DNA from: Hydractinia symbiolongicarpus
Lineage: Eukaryota; Cnidaria; Hydrozoa; Anthoathecata; Hydractiniidae
Assembly (NCBI RefSeq): GCF_029227915.1
Contig: NC_079884.1
Coordinates: 11,160,001 to 11,224,000 of the forward strand
Length of the DNA stretch: 64,000 bases
Direction: 5' to 3'
The notes under the pieces were generated by a model. The model did no database searches. It was given only the letters and a program-made list of their open reading frames with translations, and was not told where the DNA came from. This document shows positions 1 to 12,061 of this stretch, in pieces (positions within the stretch are counted from its first letter, which is position 1; the number at the start of each line of letters is the position of its first letter). A program made the position numbers and the translations under genes.

Positions 1-333
1 GAATAATTTAGCGCATGAATTCAGCGCATCGAATAATTTAGCGCATGCAAACAGCGCATCGAATAATTTAGCGCATGCAAACAGCGCATCGAATAATTTA
101 GCGCATGCAAACAGCGCATCGAATAATTTAGCGCATGAATTCAGCGCATCGAATAATTTATCACATGCAAACAGCGCATAATCGAATGAATTCATCGCAT
201 AATCGAATGAATTCATCGCATAATCGAATGAATTCAGCGCATAATCGAATGAACTTAGCGCATAATCGAATGAATTTAGCGCATAATCGAATGAATTTTT
301 ACAAAATCGAATGAATTTTAACAAAATCGAATA
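1..333. repeat. Satellite array with two unit lengths, running off the left edge
   Basis: Positions 1-180 hold six head-to-tail copies of a 30-bp unit (core gaataatttagcgcatg). From about 181 to 333 the array changes to a roughly 21-bp unit (core gcataatcgaatgaattc), which decays toward the right end. The two units share the words gaat and gcgcat, so one probably derives from the other. Units are contiguous with no spacers. The true left boundary is outside the window. Confidence 0.9.
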
Positions 334-457
334 CAATTAGCGACAAATAGTGTTTTATGACCGAATGAAATCATCGAATAAGGCAGCCTTGGCGTTCCAT
401 ACAACAGCGACAAAAGCGAGCCTGGCGAAGGCGACGAAAGGCGAGGACTCCATTTAG

Positions 458-563
458 GGGAAGCACTTCATGGAAGGATCCATATAGTCTGTGAAAATGT
501 CGTATACTTAAACCTCCATCACAACCTCACCTTTACCCGACATCCTTCCATGAAGTGCTTCCC
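458..563. mobile_element. hAT-like MITE, 106 bp, with 8-bp target-site duplication
   Basis: The arms gggaagcacttcatggaagg (from 458) and its reverse complement (ending 563) match perfectly over 22 bp and enclose a loop of about 60 bp. The element is flanked on both sides by ccatttag (450-457 and 564-571). An 8-bp duplication is typical of the hAT superfamily. No coding capacity is visible, so it is non-autonomous. Confidence 0.75.
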
Positions 564-571
564 CCATTTAG

Positions 572-2732
572 CACCGGGCTAAGTGGTCCCGACACACGAC
601 GTACAACATAATCCCTTCATACTTTATCGACCTCTCCACCAAATCCAGTCATCCTAAGCTAGAGATCGTTAGTTATATATATAGCTACAGATTTATTTTG
701 TCTACGGCTTCCTTTCTGTACACATTTTTAGTGCTTACTCTATTTACCCAATAGATTATGTTCACTTCCTTTTATTCCTTTATTTCATATATATATATAG
801 CTATATATATTTTATTCAGTATATATATCCTAGACAACATACACACTTCCTAACTGTAATGTTAGCTGACTGTTCTCACAGAACAGAGAAAGTTATGCTC
901 AATGCTGCACTCTGACTAACATCTTTTATTCTTTGACAAATGTATTTGCACAAAAATTGTGTAGCTATACTTTCTTCTGCTTAATAGCTACACCTTTACG
1001 ATAATTCAGGAAAACTAACACTCCATTGCAACTTATTTAGTGATCGGAGGAGGTAAACATCACACTTTTATAAGAGTTTAATAATGAGAAAACACGTTTT
1101 TTTGTGATAACTTTTCTTGTCGCGTTTTGTTTTTATTGAAAAGTACACAAAAGTTGTATATCTTATTATTATTAACGTTTTCTGAAAATTTGAAAGAAAG
1201 TGATACAACGGAAGTTAAAAAACTGGAGAAAACACGCTTTTGTCTCTAACAAACTCTCATGAAAACACGATTTTTACCTCCTTTTTTTCGATATATATTG
1301 TAAAACGATGGAGAGCCGTAGGAACGCATGTACAATTGAATTATTGTAAAGGTATATTTGCAATTTTACCTTTACTTTCAAATGAGTATGCTCTGCGAGG
1401 GTGTTATATTTAACATTTTTGACAGGCCATGTATAGAGTTAAAAATGTTTTCTAAAGCTTTTAAAACTTAGATGCGTTTTAAACATTTTACATTAATTTC
1501 AATATTTAGTTACCATAATTATATATGCTCAATGCTAACTCATGACGTCATAATTTCGCATAATTAGTGCAACTTTTAGACAAATATCTCGAGAACGGAT
1601 AAAGATTTTTCAATAATATAAAAGATTTCTAGAGAACTTTCAAAGATCTTTCATATATATATATTTGCGCAACTTGATTTTTTGCAGGAGGTAACCTTTA
1701 AAAGTCCTGGGAAAGACTTTGTGTGAAGAAATTCTTGCAGTCGGATTCGTGTCATAACACTGATTGAACTAATCACGGACGAGTATTCCGGTTAAGCAGC
1801 CATTATGAAATGGTGTACAAATGCCGTAATCATAATGTTTTTGTGGTGAAACCTTCATAAATACAATACTTGATTTTTCAAGGAATTCTTTTTTTTAGTC
1901 AAATTTTAATAAATGTTTTAGATACTGCTTAATTTTTGCCATTTTGTGATATTTTAATGTCATTTTGCTTGTAAATTCTGTTTAATTAAGGTTGCTACTG
2001 TGAAGGTTTGACCGTGAAAAGTCCACTTTTTACCCTATCAGAGAGCAACGAAGGAGAACATTCCGACCCCAAGAATGGAGTAATAATTACTTTGCTTCAC
2101 CTAGCACTCCTTTTTTCCTGCCATGCAAATGCCAAGGCTGAAAGAGCTTACCGCTGCAAATTTATACAACGAAATTCATCTATAGCATAGACTAGCAGAG
2201 TTTCTAAATTAGGAAGAAGACTAATTAGGCACACCACAGAGCTATTTAAGTTTTTGCTACATTTCAAAATCTTTAGATGAAAATCAATCAAACCATAAAT
2301 TAATTAATTTTCTTTTAAAAATATCCAGGTTCTGTAACTTTGAAATTTCGAAGAAGAAAAAATAGTTTTTCTACCTAATTATAGGTGTTGCAAGCTTTAA
2401 ACTCTTTAAAGATGGCAGAAAAAGAATGATGTAATTAGCCAATTGACGATTCCTTAGCCATATTTATATGCAATAATGATTGTTCACTGACATTGGCTCC
2501 AGCAGATTTAACAAATGGTTTCCCATCCATTTCTCTGGATGCACAATTGTCAAAATAGGCTTTTGGTTTTGACATTATCCTGGTTTAATCAATAAATATG
2601 CGTATTTTGTGCAGCTTAAATTAGGTGTTCATTACCCAAATTTAACTTTCATATATATTCTGCTACTTAGGAGTATTATGTCAAATTATACAGAAGCCGA
2701 TAGGTGCAAAAAATCTTTCCCGAAATAAGTGA
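572..2732. other. Intergenic, no gene recognised
   Basis: AT-rich sequence without a supportable exon. A 60-codon open frame at 2008-2190 has no recognisable domain or splice context and is left out. Simple AT stretches occur near 680-690, 790-830 and 1655. Confidence 0.6.
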
Positions 2733-2870
2733 AAATCTCTTTCAAAAATGGTGAAGATCTTTTTCAAAATGGTGAAAATCTTTTTCAAAATGGAGAAAAT
2801 CTATTTCAAAATGGTGAAAATCTTTTTCATAATGGTAAAAATGTTTCCCGAAAAAAGAGAAAATATTTCT
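2733..2870. repeat. 21-bp minisatellite
   Basis: Five to six copies of a 21-bp unit of the form tttttcaaaatggtgaaaat. The unit length is a multiple of three, so it also reads as an open frame repeating the heptad NGENLFQ. The frame (2729-2965) leaves the repeat without any domain, so I treat it as a minisatellite and not as a gene. Confidence 0.75.
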
Positions 2871-3364
2871 CAAAATACATAACCCTAACCTCGTTTCCAG
2901 GGTATTTTATATCTTGTATCGACCACAAGAACACAGCGAAAGGCTATGACCGCAAGGCTTCGTAACGAGGTAAAAGACCTCATCTCTTTTAATCTCCAGA
3001 AATAACAACCGAATTGGTATAAGTAAATAAGGATGTTACCCCCTAGCACTGGTTTTCAAAATTTGTTTAGGGTAAATAACCAAAATGCTCAGCAACCACT
3101 TTTATATGTTTTTTATTAATTCTTGCATTTAAGGAATACTCTCTATTGCTGATATAAACAGTATATATTTACGTTACATTCAAGGCAATTGAAAAATTCT
3201 ATACACTTCAAAAAAAATGTCGAACAAAAATTTGCCGACGTAAACTTAGTTTTTTTTAACAACGTCAGCAATTGCCGTGTGCTGACGTGAATTAGAAAGC
3301 CTGTTATCTCAAAACAGCAAAATTGTGCAGAGTAAAGGGCCAACCTAACCCTAATATTTCTGTA

Positions 3365-3432
3365 TCTTTTGAAATCCATTCATCCAAATTTCTTCCAGTT
3401 CTTTATCGTCCTTGTATGTCACAGATATAGAT
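3365..3432 (-). pseudogene. Inverted 68-bp copy of the 5' coding end of the METTL27-like gene
   Basis: Read on the minus strand, 3432 to 3365 matches plus-strand 3749-3816 with about two mismatches in the first 20 bases and then an unbroken match through the codons for KDDKELEEIWMNGFQK. Similarity stops sharply at both ends, and the minus-strand copy reaches an in-frame stop within a few codons of its 3' end. It is a gene fragment. With the functional copy it forms a head-to-head inverted repeat with a spacer of about 316 bp. Confidence 0.85.
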
Positions 3433-3718
3433 TAGCACAAACAAAATTATTGAAGCTAGGACTTGCTATTTATAGTTAGCTGCTTTTTTCTTGTTGATAC
3501 ATCTAAATATGGACGGATATACCCTGTCTATTATTTCTAAGAGGAACCATAGAATAAAATATTTAGAATAGATTTTTTTTTTTTAAGCAACAGTTATACA
3601 AATGTTGACAAAGTTAACAGCCCTTTTTTATCAATGAAATATTATTACATATCAAACCTGAAATCCTTTTTTTTAAACAGTAGAATTATTAAGGTTTTTA
3701 CTTTGCTTAATACGTGTT

Positions 3719-4465
3719 ATGATATGCATTATAGAATTAAAAATGGAATCTAAATCTGTGATATACAAGGACGATAAAGAACTGGAAGAAATTTGGATGA
3801 ATGGATTTCAAAAGTGGATGGATGAGAGTCGTAAAAGTGTGAGTGTAAATTCTGAGTATGAAAAACAGCAAGCCATATATACAGAGTTTGCCTCCCTCTA
3901 CGATGAAGCCTTGCGTGTAGAAGCATGCATGGGTCCTGTTAGAATTGCTGAAAAAATCAACGAGCTGTTTGCTGAAAATAAAGAAGTGAAAATACTTGAT
4001 TTTGGTTGTGGGACAGGGCTTGTTGCAGAAAATTTAAAAAAGTTTGGTTTCTTAAATATTGACGGAGTTGATTGCAATCAAAGCATGCTAGATGTTGCTG
4101 CTGGTAAAAATGTTATGAGTAAATTAATTCTTGGTAAAAGTACTGAAGGACTGAAAGATATTCCCTCCAATTCTTACGACATGGTGTGTTCAGCTGGTGT
4201 ATTCTTTTTGTCTTCCTCTCATCCTGGAACAGATTGTTTTAAAGAATTGTGCAGAATTACCAAGAAAGGAGGAACTTTAATTATACTGACTAAGAATTCA
4301 TATCTTAGTGAACCTTATGTGAATTTAGAGACAATCAGTAAGTTGGAGAAGGAAGGCGTTTTGACAACATATCCCAAAGAGTTGTTTGAAGGATATAGAA
4401 AACCATTTGAATTTGAAGCAGACCCAAAAAGTATGGGGGCTATTTTGAGATATAAAGTTCTTTAA
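3719..4465 (+). CDS. METTL27: METTL27-like SAM-dependent methyltransferase, intronless
   Basis: Single open frame of 248 codons. The more likely start is the second in-frame ATG at 3743 (context aaaATGG), giving 240 residues. A pyrimidine tract followed by AG at 3679-3680 could be the acceptor of a 5'UTR intron or of a spliced leader. The fold is a class I Rossmann methyltransferase: motif I reads ILDFGCGTGLVAENL (DFGCGTG at about residues 94-100 of the long form), followed by DGVDCNQSML with the acidic residue expected to bind SAM ribose, then a hydrophobic strand near MVCSAGVFFL and KKGGTLIILT. The FGFLNIDGVDCNQSML pattern and overall length fit the METTL27 (WBSCR27) family, whose substrate is not established. 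It is the only multi-hundred-residue gene here without introns in the coding region, so an origin by retroposition is possible. Confidence 0.85.
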   Translation: MICIIELKMESKSVIYKDDKELEEIWMNGFQKWMDESRKSVSVNSEYEKQQAIYTEFASLYDEALRVEACMGPVRIAEKINELFAENKEVKILDFGCGTGLVAENLKKFGFLNIDGVDCNQSMLDVAAGKNVMSKLILGKSTEGLKDIPSNSYDMVCSAGVFFLSSSHPGTDCFKELCRITKKGGTLIILTKNSYLSEPYVNLETISKLEKEGVLTTYPKELFEGYRKPFEFEADPKSMGAILRYKVL

Positions 4466-5342
4466 TAGAAAATAAGCAATTGCAATACATTTTCTGTATT
4501 TTGATTTTCTCATATTTTAGAACATATATACAAAACAATTCTTAGGCATAATTATGGCATTATTTTTATTCATAATATTATAATGAACTAATTTTATTTT
4601 TATTTTGGCATACACATACTTAAATTTTGTGGTATTGGGGTTCCTATAATTTTAGGATAAGGTCAGCAAGTTATTTTCCTAAAGTATTATTTTTCCTCAA
4701 AACTGTGTATTGCCATTATCACAAAAAAAACAAAAAAGTCTTAAACTTGAATTCTGAAAACTATCCAGAAGAATTATTATAAATTTCCGTATGGTGGCAT
4801 AAAAATGTTTTCCTACTCCTATGATATCAACTTCTTTTTTTTTTTCTAAAACAGCAACTTTCCATACACAGTGCCATGATTTTATGAAATGGGTGGTGAT
4901 TTGTTACCCTAACATATAAAAAAGGGGAATAACATATGACACCTCTGCACTTATGCATCCCATGAAATGCTAAACTTTATCAAACTGCATAATTTTAAAA
5001 TGATGTGTTGATTTGAGTGTTGTTATTTTCATTTGCACATAACTTTATCTTTGTTCAATCCATGTTTGTCATATATTGCAGCAAAATTGTATATTATATT
5101 CTTGTCCAACTTTTTGGTTGGTTTTCTTGACTGATTTTTAATATTTCTTTTTTCAGCACTCAGAACTTTATAACAATTCGGTTTCATTTATGATTCTGAA
5201 AAATCTATAAATTTTACTCATGTTAACTATATAGCCTTAGTTGCCTCTTAGATTTCCATTCCTTGCTTCACAGATATTTTTCTTGCTTGATTAATTCATT
5301 TCATTTTTAGTATATGAAAATAATAAATATAAATTTACAATA
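4466..5342. other. Spacer between METTL27-like and TRNAU1AP-like genes
   Basis: 877 bp of AT-rich sequence holding the 3'UTR of the upstream gene and the promoter of the downstream gene, both on the plus strand. The one clear AATAAA word (5322-5327) lies just before the next start codon. No other feature was seen. Confidence 0.5.
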
Positions 5343-8300
5343 ATGATGGAAAGTGCAACAATATGGATGGGAGCTGTAAGTATTCAACTCCAGAACTGCT
5401 TAAATAATTATTTAATTTATGAAACATGCTTATATCACTGGCAAAGAAATCCTGGTACGCAGCACATACTTTATTTTTAAGCGTTATAAACACCCTAGTG
5501 CTATGAATCAGGTTATCTAATTCGCTTTCTTTTACATTGTCAATAATTAACAACAAACAGTTTAATCAGAATGTCCGAATTTTCCCTGTGTGTTTTAGCT
5601 GACACAATTACATATTTTTGAATTATTTTTAAGATTACTGAAGAAATGGATACAACTTTTATTACTGAAGCTTTTAGTAACATGGGCTACAATGTAATCG
5701 AAGTAAAAGAAATTTTTCATAAAACAACTGGGTATGTTGAGGAAGAATTTTGAAATTTTGATGTTAAGGCTTTGCATATTGTTATTCTTACCTAAAATAT
5801 TTTTTTAAATGTTAAGTTTAACATTCCTACGCCCCTGATGTCTTCAGAATCTCTTGAAATTTTTACCACTCGTAGAGCCCATTGAAAGTTATATTCACAG
5901 GGCATTAACCTAGCTCTTGCATAGCAATTTCATTTTGCAATTCTATAGCTCTTTAATGCGACTATTTTTTTAAAATTTGTTTCTAATTTAGCAGGTCTAT
6001 TCTTTACCATTCCAAATTACTTTAATTATTTTTTATCATTTTAATTATTCTCACCTATAATTAGATATACTTTTAATTATACAAAATTTGATCTCTGGAT
6101 ATTTTTTTACATTTCTTAATTCTTTTTTGTTATTTATCACGCCTGTTTTTGAAGGTGCGCAAAAAAATAAATCCTAACTAAGACTGCTATAGTTCCTTCA
6201 AAAAGCTGTACAATATCAAAAATTTTAGTCCTCATTGCTGTCTAACTGATCCTTAAAGATAATTCATTGTTTAGTGCTCGAGCGAACTATTGTTTTGTGG
6301 ATTTCGGGGATATCAATATAGCAAGGGAAGTGCTGATCAAAATAAACAATCAACCAATACCAGGAACTGAGGTAACAACAACATTCCTTATGCTTTTAAA
6401 AATGTAAAGACATTGTGCTAACTATATATATTCTAAAAGACACCAACACTGTCGACTCATCAATGTAAAGACATTGTGCTAACTATATATATCCTAAAAG
6501 ACATCAACACTGTCGAATTATCAACAGCGTCCGTCTTAAAATGAATTACTTGAGTCAACCAATTAAGGCATTTCCAATTTATTGTCATTAGAAAATTTAA
6601 AACCACATTCTTATTCTTTGTCATGCTGTATTCTTGGCTTTTCACGGAATGGAAGATACCAGGCTAATCCTAACATTTTTAAACATTATTGGTTTAAGAA
6701 AAAGCATCTCAAAAAATCTTTTAATGATGGGGGATTTATAATTTTGATTCTGCTACGCAAAAAATAGAGCTGTAACTGTATGTTTTATCATCAGTAAGAT
6801 ATTTAAAAATATATAGCCTGTGTAATTAATATAATGAATAAATTTATCTCTGCTCTTTGATGTGAGACGCAATACATCTTTTCTTTGTTTAGGGGAAGAA
6901 ATTTAAGTTGAACAGATCAGAATATGGAAGAAGTTCGGGGTAAGACCTATGGTGGACGTTAGCCAGTGTGAATTATAAGAATAGGCAGACAGATTCCTAT
7001 AACAGTCAGAGTAATATTAGTTTGTGGTACAATTTGTGCCGATAACGGTATCATATATAAAGAATCCTAATTGTGTTTATAGTATCATGCTTGTTACCCT
7101 TTCACAATCAGTGCATTCGTGTATAATCAGTGTATATTTTGACAAAAAATGGTACTTACGTCACTATTGTATTTGGCATTATTTTATTCACCGCATCAGT
7201 TTTCATGTTTCCATCACTATTTTAACAAAGACATATTTTAAGTGAAAAACATATGGAATGAAGTGGAAGAGGGAAAAATATTCTGTTAAATTTCAAATGC
7301 ATTAATTTTAGAGCATGTCTTAATTCATTTATTTCAGAGGCAGCGTTGAGTATTCTTTATTTGTTGGAGATATTACATCTGAAGTTACTGATGACCACTT
7401 GTTGGTATGTCTTGCTATTTTTTTATCGTTTTTTTGAATTTTGAGCTAGAGGATAATTTATCCCTTAGCTCAAGGGTAACTTACCTCCTCTCTCTAATGT
7501 GTTCGATCAATGCTCCTTTAAGAGCTGCAAATATTAATACGAAAAAAAAATTAGGGCATGATTGTATACTGTAACATTCCCACCTTGCCTCATTAGTTTA
7601 GAATGTCAATAATTATGCCGAACGGCTAACAAAAAACCTTGTTTAAGTGCTCTGAGCACAAACCTGCTTTGATTTTGATATTATGTTTTTAGTCTTAAAA
7701 TATATACTAAATATACAAAATTAGCATTCGTTAAAAAGCATTTTTTAGTTATATTTTTTTAAATTTCTACTTCTTTAAATTTTGATTTGTTTTTTTTTAA
7801 ACACGATTAACTAAATATAAAACTTTATATACTTGTTTGCTCGTCCCAGGCCTTTTATTTTTTTGCTGACGAACTCGTAACTTGGGATCTGCATGTCGGT
7901 TTGCAATCAAATTGTGTAAGTAAACATATAGAGCTTATACAAGCTTACCCACAAAATTTAATTGCAAACCAAGTTGCAGATCCCGAGTTATTGAGTCGTC
8001 AGCAAAAAATAAGAGGCCTGGAATGAGCAAGCGAGTGTCATTTTGGCAAAAAAAAATTATGCTAATCAATTAACCTTTACAATATCTATGCATTGATAAA
8101 GTTTGAATGCACACCCCTTAACAGGTCTAAAATTACTGATGAAAGAAAATGTCTAAATTTGCTATTATTGAAATATGACATCATAATTCATGCAGCATAA
8201 TTAAATCTGAAATTCTTTAAATATGAATATCTTGAGAACAAAAAAAGCTTTTTAAAAAATTTAAAAAGACTTATTAGCTAACTTTTTAAGCTCTATAATA

Positions 8301-11090
8301 TAAGTCCAACATCATTTTATACCTTGGGTTCCCTTTAAGGTATTTGTAAAAATCCATATTTAAGTTTTCTATTTTTTTAGGACTTCTTTCGTGTTAGGTA
8401 TCCGTCTGTGCGAGCTGCTAAAGGTGAGTATAGACTGAGTAGGACATTCCTTAAGACATCTAAGTTTACTTCAATCAAGTTAATTATCACTGCGTCTGTT
8501 TTTTCTCTCTTCATTTTAGTTGTCAAGGACAAATCTGGAAAGCCGAAGTATGTTCTGCTGTTTGTTACGTTTCTGTTTATTTTTATTTGTCAATGTTGTA
8601 CTGACCTTTGGATTTTTATTCGATTTAGAGGATTTGGTTTTGTGCGTTTCTTTGATGAAGAAGAACATGAACGAGCCTTAAAAGAAATGCAAGGGATGAA
8701 AGGTCTGGGACAAAGAGAAATACGAGTTAATAAAGCATCAAAAGGGTAAAGTAACATTTCTTACTTTTAAACTAATAAAGTGTATTGGTAAACATGAAGG
8801 AAAAAATGAGAAATTTGTGGTAGCCTAATGTTGCATAGAAGATCTTTATTTTTTTGGAAGGGGAGTAAAAATTACATCTTTGTGTGCTCCCTGGGGTTTG
8901 ATCGTATTAATAGAAAGCGTTTAATCAGTGAGGTAAAACTTTAGCCTGTTTAATTTTTTAATACAAAGACAAATGAAAGGTTTTTTAATACTAAAATTAT
9001 AAGAAAAGTTAAATATCTCAGTTACCATCATGCCTTCTGCGGAAATAAAGATGAACAAGTTGCATTTTAGCCTTTTCGTCTTCCCGATAACTTTGATCAG
9101 TTTTACATTTTTTCAAGGGCGAATAACTACTGTTATGATCATAGTTAAAACTTGAAATTTTCAACTTGCGTATTTCATTAAGTTAATTTATCCGGCAAAC
9201 TTCAAGTTCGGAATCAGCCTTCCTTTCTAATTTCACATACAAAGTGTTTTTGAATTAAATGATCCTTTGTTAGAAAGAGTCAACTTGCGAATCAGTTTGG
9301 TAATCCAGCAAGTGGTATGGATCCCTCAGCATTTCCTGGCTGGATGCAGATGCAAATGAATTACATGCAACAAATGCATCAATACATGCAACAATGTCAG
9401 CAGTTTGCACAAGTAAGAAATGCACCTTATTTTTTAACTTAAAAATGGATGAATGATTTGCAATATTTGTGCTTGTTTTGTTATATTTCATTAAGATATC
9501 GTTAAAGTCAGGACATTTAGATTTTGTGTTGTATTTCCTACAAATATGTCAATGTTTCAAAGAATGCAGGTTAATGGTCAAGTTTTTATTTATTTTAGCA
9601 AGCAGCTACCTACGCTGGTTGGCGTCAGCCAACTTCACAAAATGATACAAAACAGCAGTCTACCCCAGAAGCCACAATAAATTTCTTGCAGCAACAACAC
9701 GAGCAGATGGTCTCTCAGGTGAGAGGCGGTAAATTCAGTTCCTTTCTTCACAAGGGGAGTCGTTGCACATAATTTATTTAGAAAAAAATGCATCTCTATT
9801 CATTGTGAGGACTGCATGTTTGCAATATTCACTGGTTTGAAATCCAGTCTCAGTAACTGATAACTGCGCCAACAAGGCTTTTTAGATTACGTAATTTCAT
9901 TTCAATTTTAAATAATGATATTCACCAAAAAAAATCGCAAAAACTATTGAATCATAACTTTTGTACCAGCTTCGTTCTACTTTTAAAAACTTTTATTGCG
10001 TTTACTTCCACCAACTGTACAAGGTGAAAAGACCATTCTAAATTACTAGATTTTTTTACCTTCTTTAGAGTGCAAATGTTAACGAAGATTTAGAACTAGT
10101 CGGTAAGCATTGTTTTTTTATTTATTTTTATCATCTTTCCTTTATTTTTTGACCTTTTCAAATAAGTATAATCGCGCAGTCGCTTTTATTTTCGCTGCGT
10201 TTCTTTTAATAGTCTTACCTTTTTTATAGATCCCAACCCTCCCGTCGACGTTGCAGCTTTGAATCAAGAAATTATAGATCGTGATGACGTAAGCTTATGT
10301 ACACCTCCATTGACCAGTCGCGATACACTTTCTGCAATAACTAGACTAGGAGTCAGAAAATATAAAGGCTTTTTAGTATACTCCAGACATCGGGAAGTTT
10401 CTGCAACCCTTCACTAAAATACAACGATACTTTTTCCGGTCATTTGACGTAGTTGCTAGACGCGTCTTTCCCAGCTAGTAGGCATGTGCTACTTTTACAG
10501 ATGCATATGTTAAGTAAACAGCCTTTAAATTGCGCAAGTCGCACTTTCTAAACAGTTTTTTAGGGAATAACAAACTTCAGAGTCAACAGAAGCTAAAAAA
10601 CTTAAAGGAACGTCCATAGTGACGTCTGCGACCGTTAAAAAACTTTAAGAGTTTGACAAATGCAAATTACGTGAACATAGTATAGAAATAGACTATACAA
10701 TTATTTGTGTGGCTTAACATTGCCACCTTGTATCAGTATATTTCTTAGGTAGGGGTGTGTCCTACTTTCACATTTTAGTAAATGTAGTGTATGCACAAAA
10801 GACTAAGTTATATATTGTCTTGTAATTCGTTGTGTTTACAGGGATTTTTTAAGTACGTTGCTTCCCATATGAGTATGAAAAAATACCATTTTTTACTTTT
10901 TTTAACATTTTCCAATCTAGAGATATTCCTCCAGTCTGTAATAACCTAGAAATGTGGCAAAAAAATTGACAATAAAACTTTACTGAAATAAACATTTTAG
11001 AGATTGTTTTTCGAAATGGAAGCATCAAAGTGGGATTTTGAGACTTGTGTGTTAGGAGCTTTGGAACAAAGACCAATCAGGGCCAAATAG
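5343..11090 (+). CDS. TRNAU1AP: tRNA-Sec associated protein 1 (SECp43)-like, two RRMs, 13 exons
   Basis: Exons: 5343-5375, 5634-5731, 6275-6371, 6893-6939, 7338-7404, 8381-8423, 8520-8547, 8629-8745, 9274-9412, 9599-9718, 10069-10102, 10230-10288, 11001-11090. All introns are GT-AG and phases agree; the product is 323 residues (human about 287). RRM1 starts at once with MMESATIWMGA (RNP2) and carries RNP1 ANYCFVDF at residues 47-54. RRM2 has LFVGDI (98-103) and KGFGFVRF (138-145), then GLGQREIRVNKASKG. A Met/Gln/Tyr-rich stretch follows (exons 9-10), then an acidic segment and the short C-terminal block FFEMEASKWDFE that matches the conserved SECp43 tail. The family binds selenocysteine tRNA and promotes its methylation and selenoprotein synthesis in nucleus and cytoplasm. 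An AATAAA lies at 11515-11520. A gtaagt word two bases after the stop could be a 3'UTR donor. Confidence 0.9.
6401..6522. repeat. 61-bp tandem duplication in TRNAU1AP-like intron 3
   Basis: Two adjacent 61-bp copies (6401-6461 and 6462-6522), each starting aatgtaaagacattgtgc, differ at about four positions. The first copy begins 29 bp after the exon 3 donor. Confidence 0.9.
7831..8036. mobile_element. Fold-back MITE in TRNAU1AP-like intron 5
   Basis: Two arms of about 85 bp form an imperfect inverted repeat. The left arm starts acttgtttgctcgtcccagg and the right arm reads actcgcttgctcattccagg on the minus strand. Both continue through a shared block containing gctgacga and ggatctgca and then tttgcaat. 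A short loop lies near 7920-7945. No target-site duplication was recognised and there is no coding capacity. Confidence 0.75.
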
Positions 11091-12061
11091 AGGTAAGTAT
11101 AATAGGGTATGAGAAACAACACTTTCGTAAATTTGTATTCGGATCCGCAGAGTACGCAATGTAAGCCCTAAAAACCCTTAAAAACCCTTAATACCTTTCT
11201 TTTTTCAGTGGTAGTGAATGCCAACATCAAAAATGTTATGGTTTTGTTTAATGGCTGAAAGTCGAATTCCTGGGATAGTGCGGAAAATGAGTGCACAGTT
11301 TCAACCATTCCTTATTCGCAAAATACTCGACCGCTTGACCTGATGATCCATTCTAACTCGTTTTTTGGAGTCAATCAAGATTTGAGAAATGTGTACTGGT
11401 TTATTGTTGCATTAGACTAAACTTAGAAGAAGACAGACGAACCTGTAAAATAATACTTACGACGGTTTAAACACAATGTTCGCTCAACGACGTTGTATGT
11501 GGACAAATGTACGAAATAAAGAGACAAGAATGACTCGAAATCGAAATGAAATTTGTTTTTTTATTTAGAAAAATCAAATATCATTTTTACAATTCGATCT
11601 TTGCTTTCAGTTATGAACGTATTTTGTTTTTGCGAACTTGGTTATCGGGAATATAAAAATATATAGTTACAAAGTCAAAAATTCCTGAAAAAAAATATCT
11701 GGAATATCTACGAATCCTTACTCCAAATTATCTATTATCTCGTTAAAAATAAGGTTAAAAATATGGACAATAAAGTCCTTGTTTGAAGCCTTCCATACTG
11801 CTAGCGGACTTAATCTATCGGACTGTATGTTGATTAGCACTTTGTTGTGATTACTTCGTAGGTATGGATGAGTAAAAAAGTCAACAAACCTAAGGAAAAG
11901 GAATCCTCCGTTCGTAGAAATAAGTTTAACTTTATTTTCATTTTGCGCAGAATGTTAGACAACAAAACAAACGTTGATTTGACCACTTGTTGTAATCACT
12001 AAAGAACCATCCATTTATTTGTCTCAACCTATACCTAAATGTCGAGCTTGGTCCTGTCGCT
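11091..12061. other. Intergenic after TRNAU1AP-like gene
   Basis: Contains the probable 3'UTR and the AATAAA at 11515-11520. A short aaaaccctt tandem lies near 11168-11190. No exon of a recognisable family was seen. Confidence 0.5.

Noticed and set aside
1-180. Regular 30-bp repeats resembling a CRISPR array
   Set aside because: Units are contiguous without unique spacers and the surrounding genes are spliced animal genes; it is a satellite.
2729-2965. Open frame with NGENLFQ heptads as a repeat protein
   Set aside because: The frame is created by a 21-bp minisatellite and has no other domain, start context or splice sites.
2880-3350. aaccctaacc words as interstitial telomere repeats
   Set aside because: Only single occurrences (about 2880 and 3340), not tandem.
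3143-3379. Minus-strand frame overlapping the inverted METTL27 fragment
   Set aside because: Its frame differs from that of the METTL27 coding sequence and the rest matches nothing.
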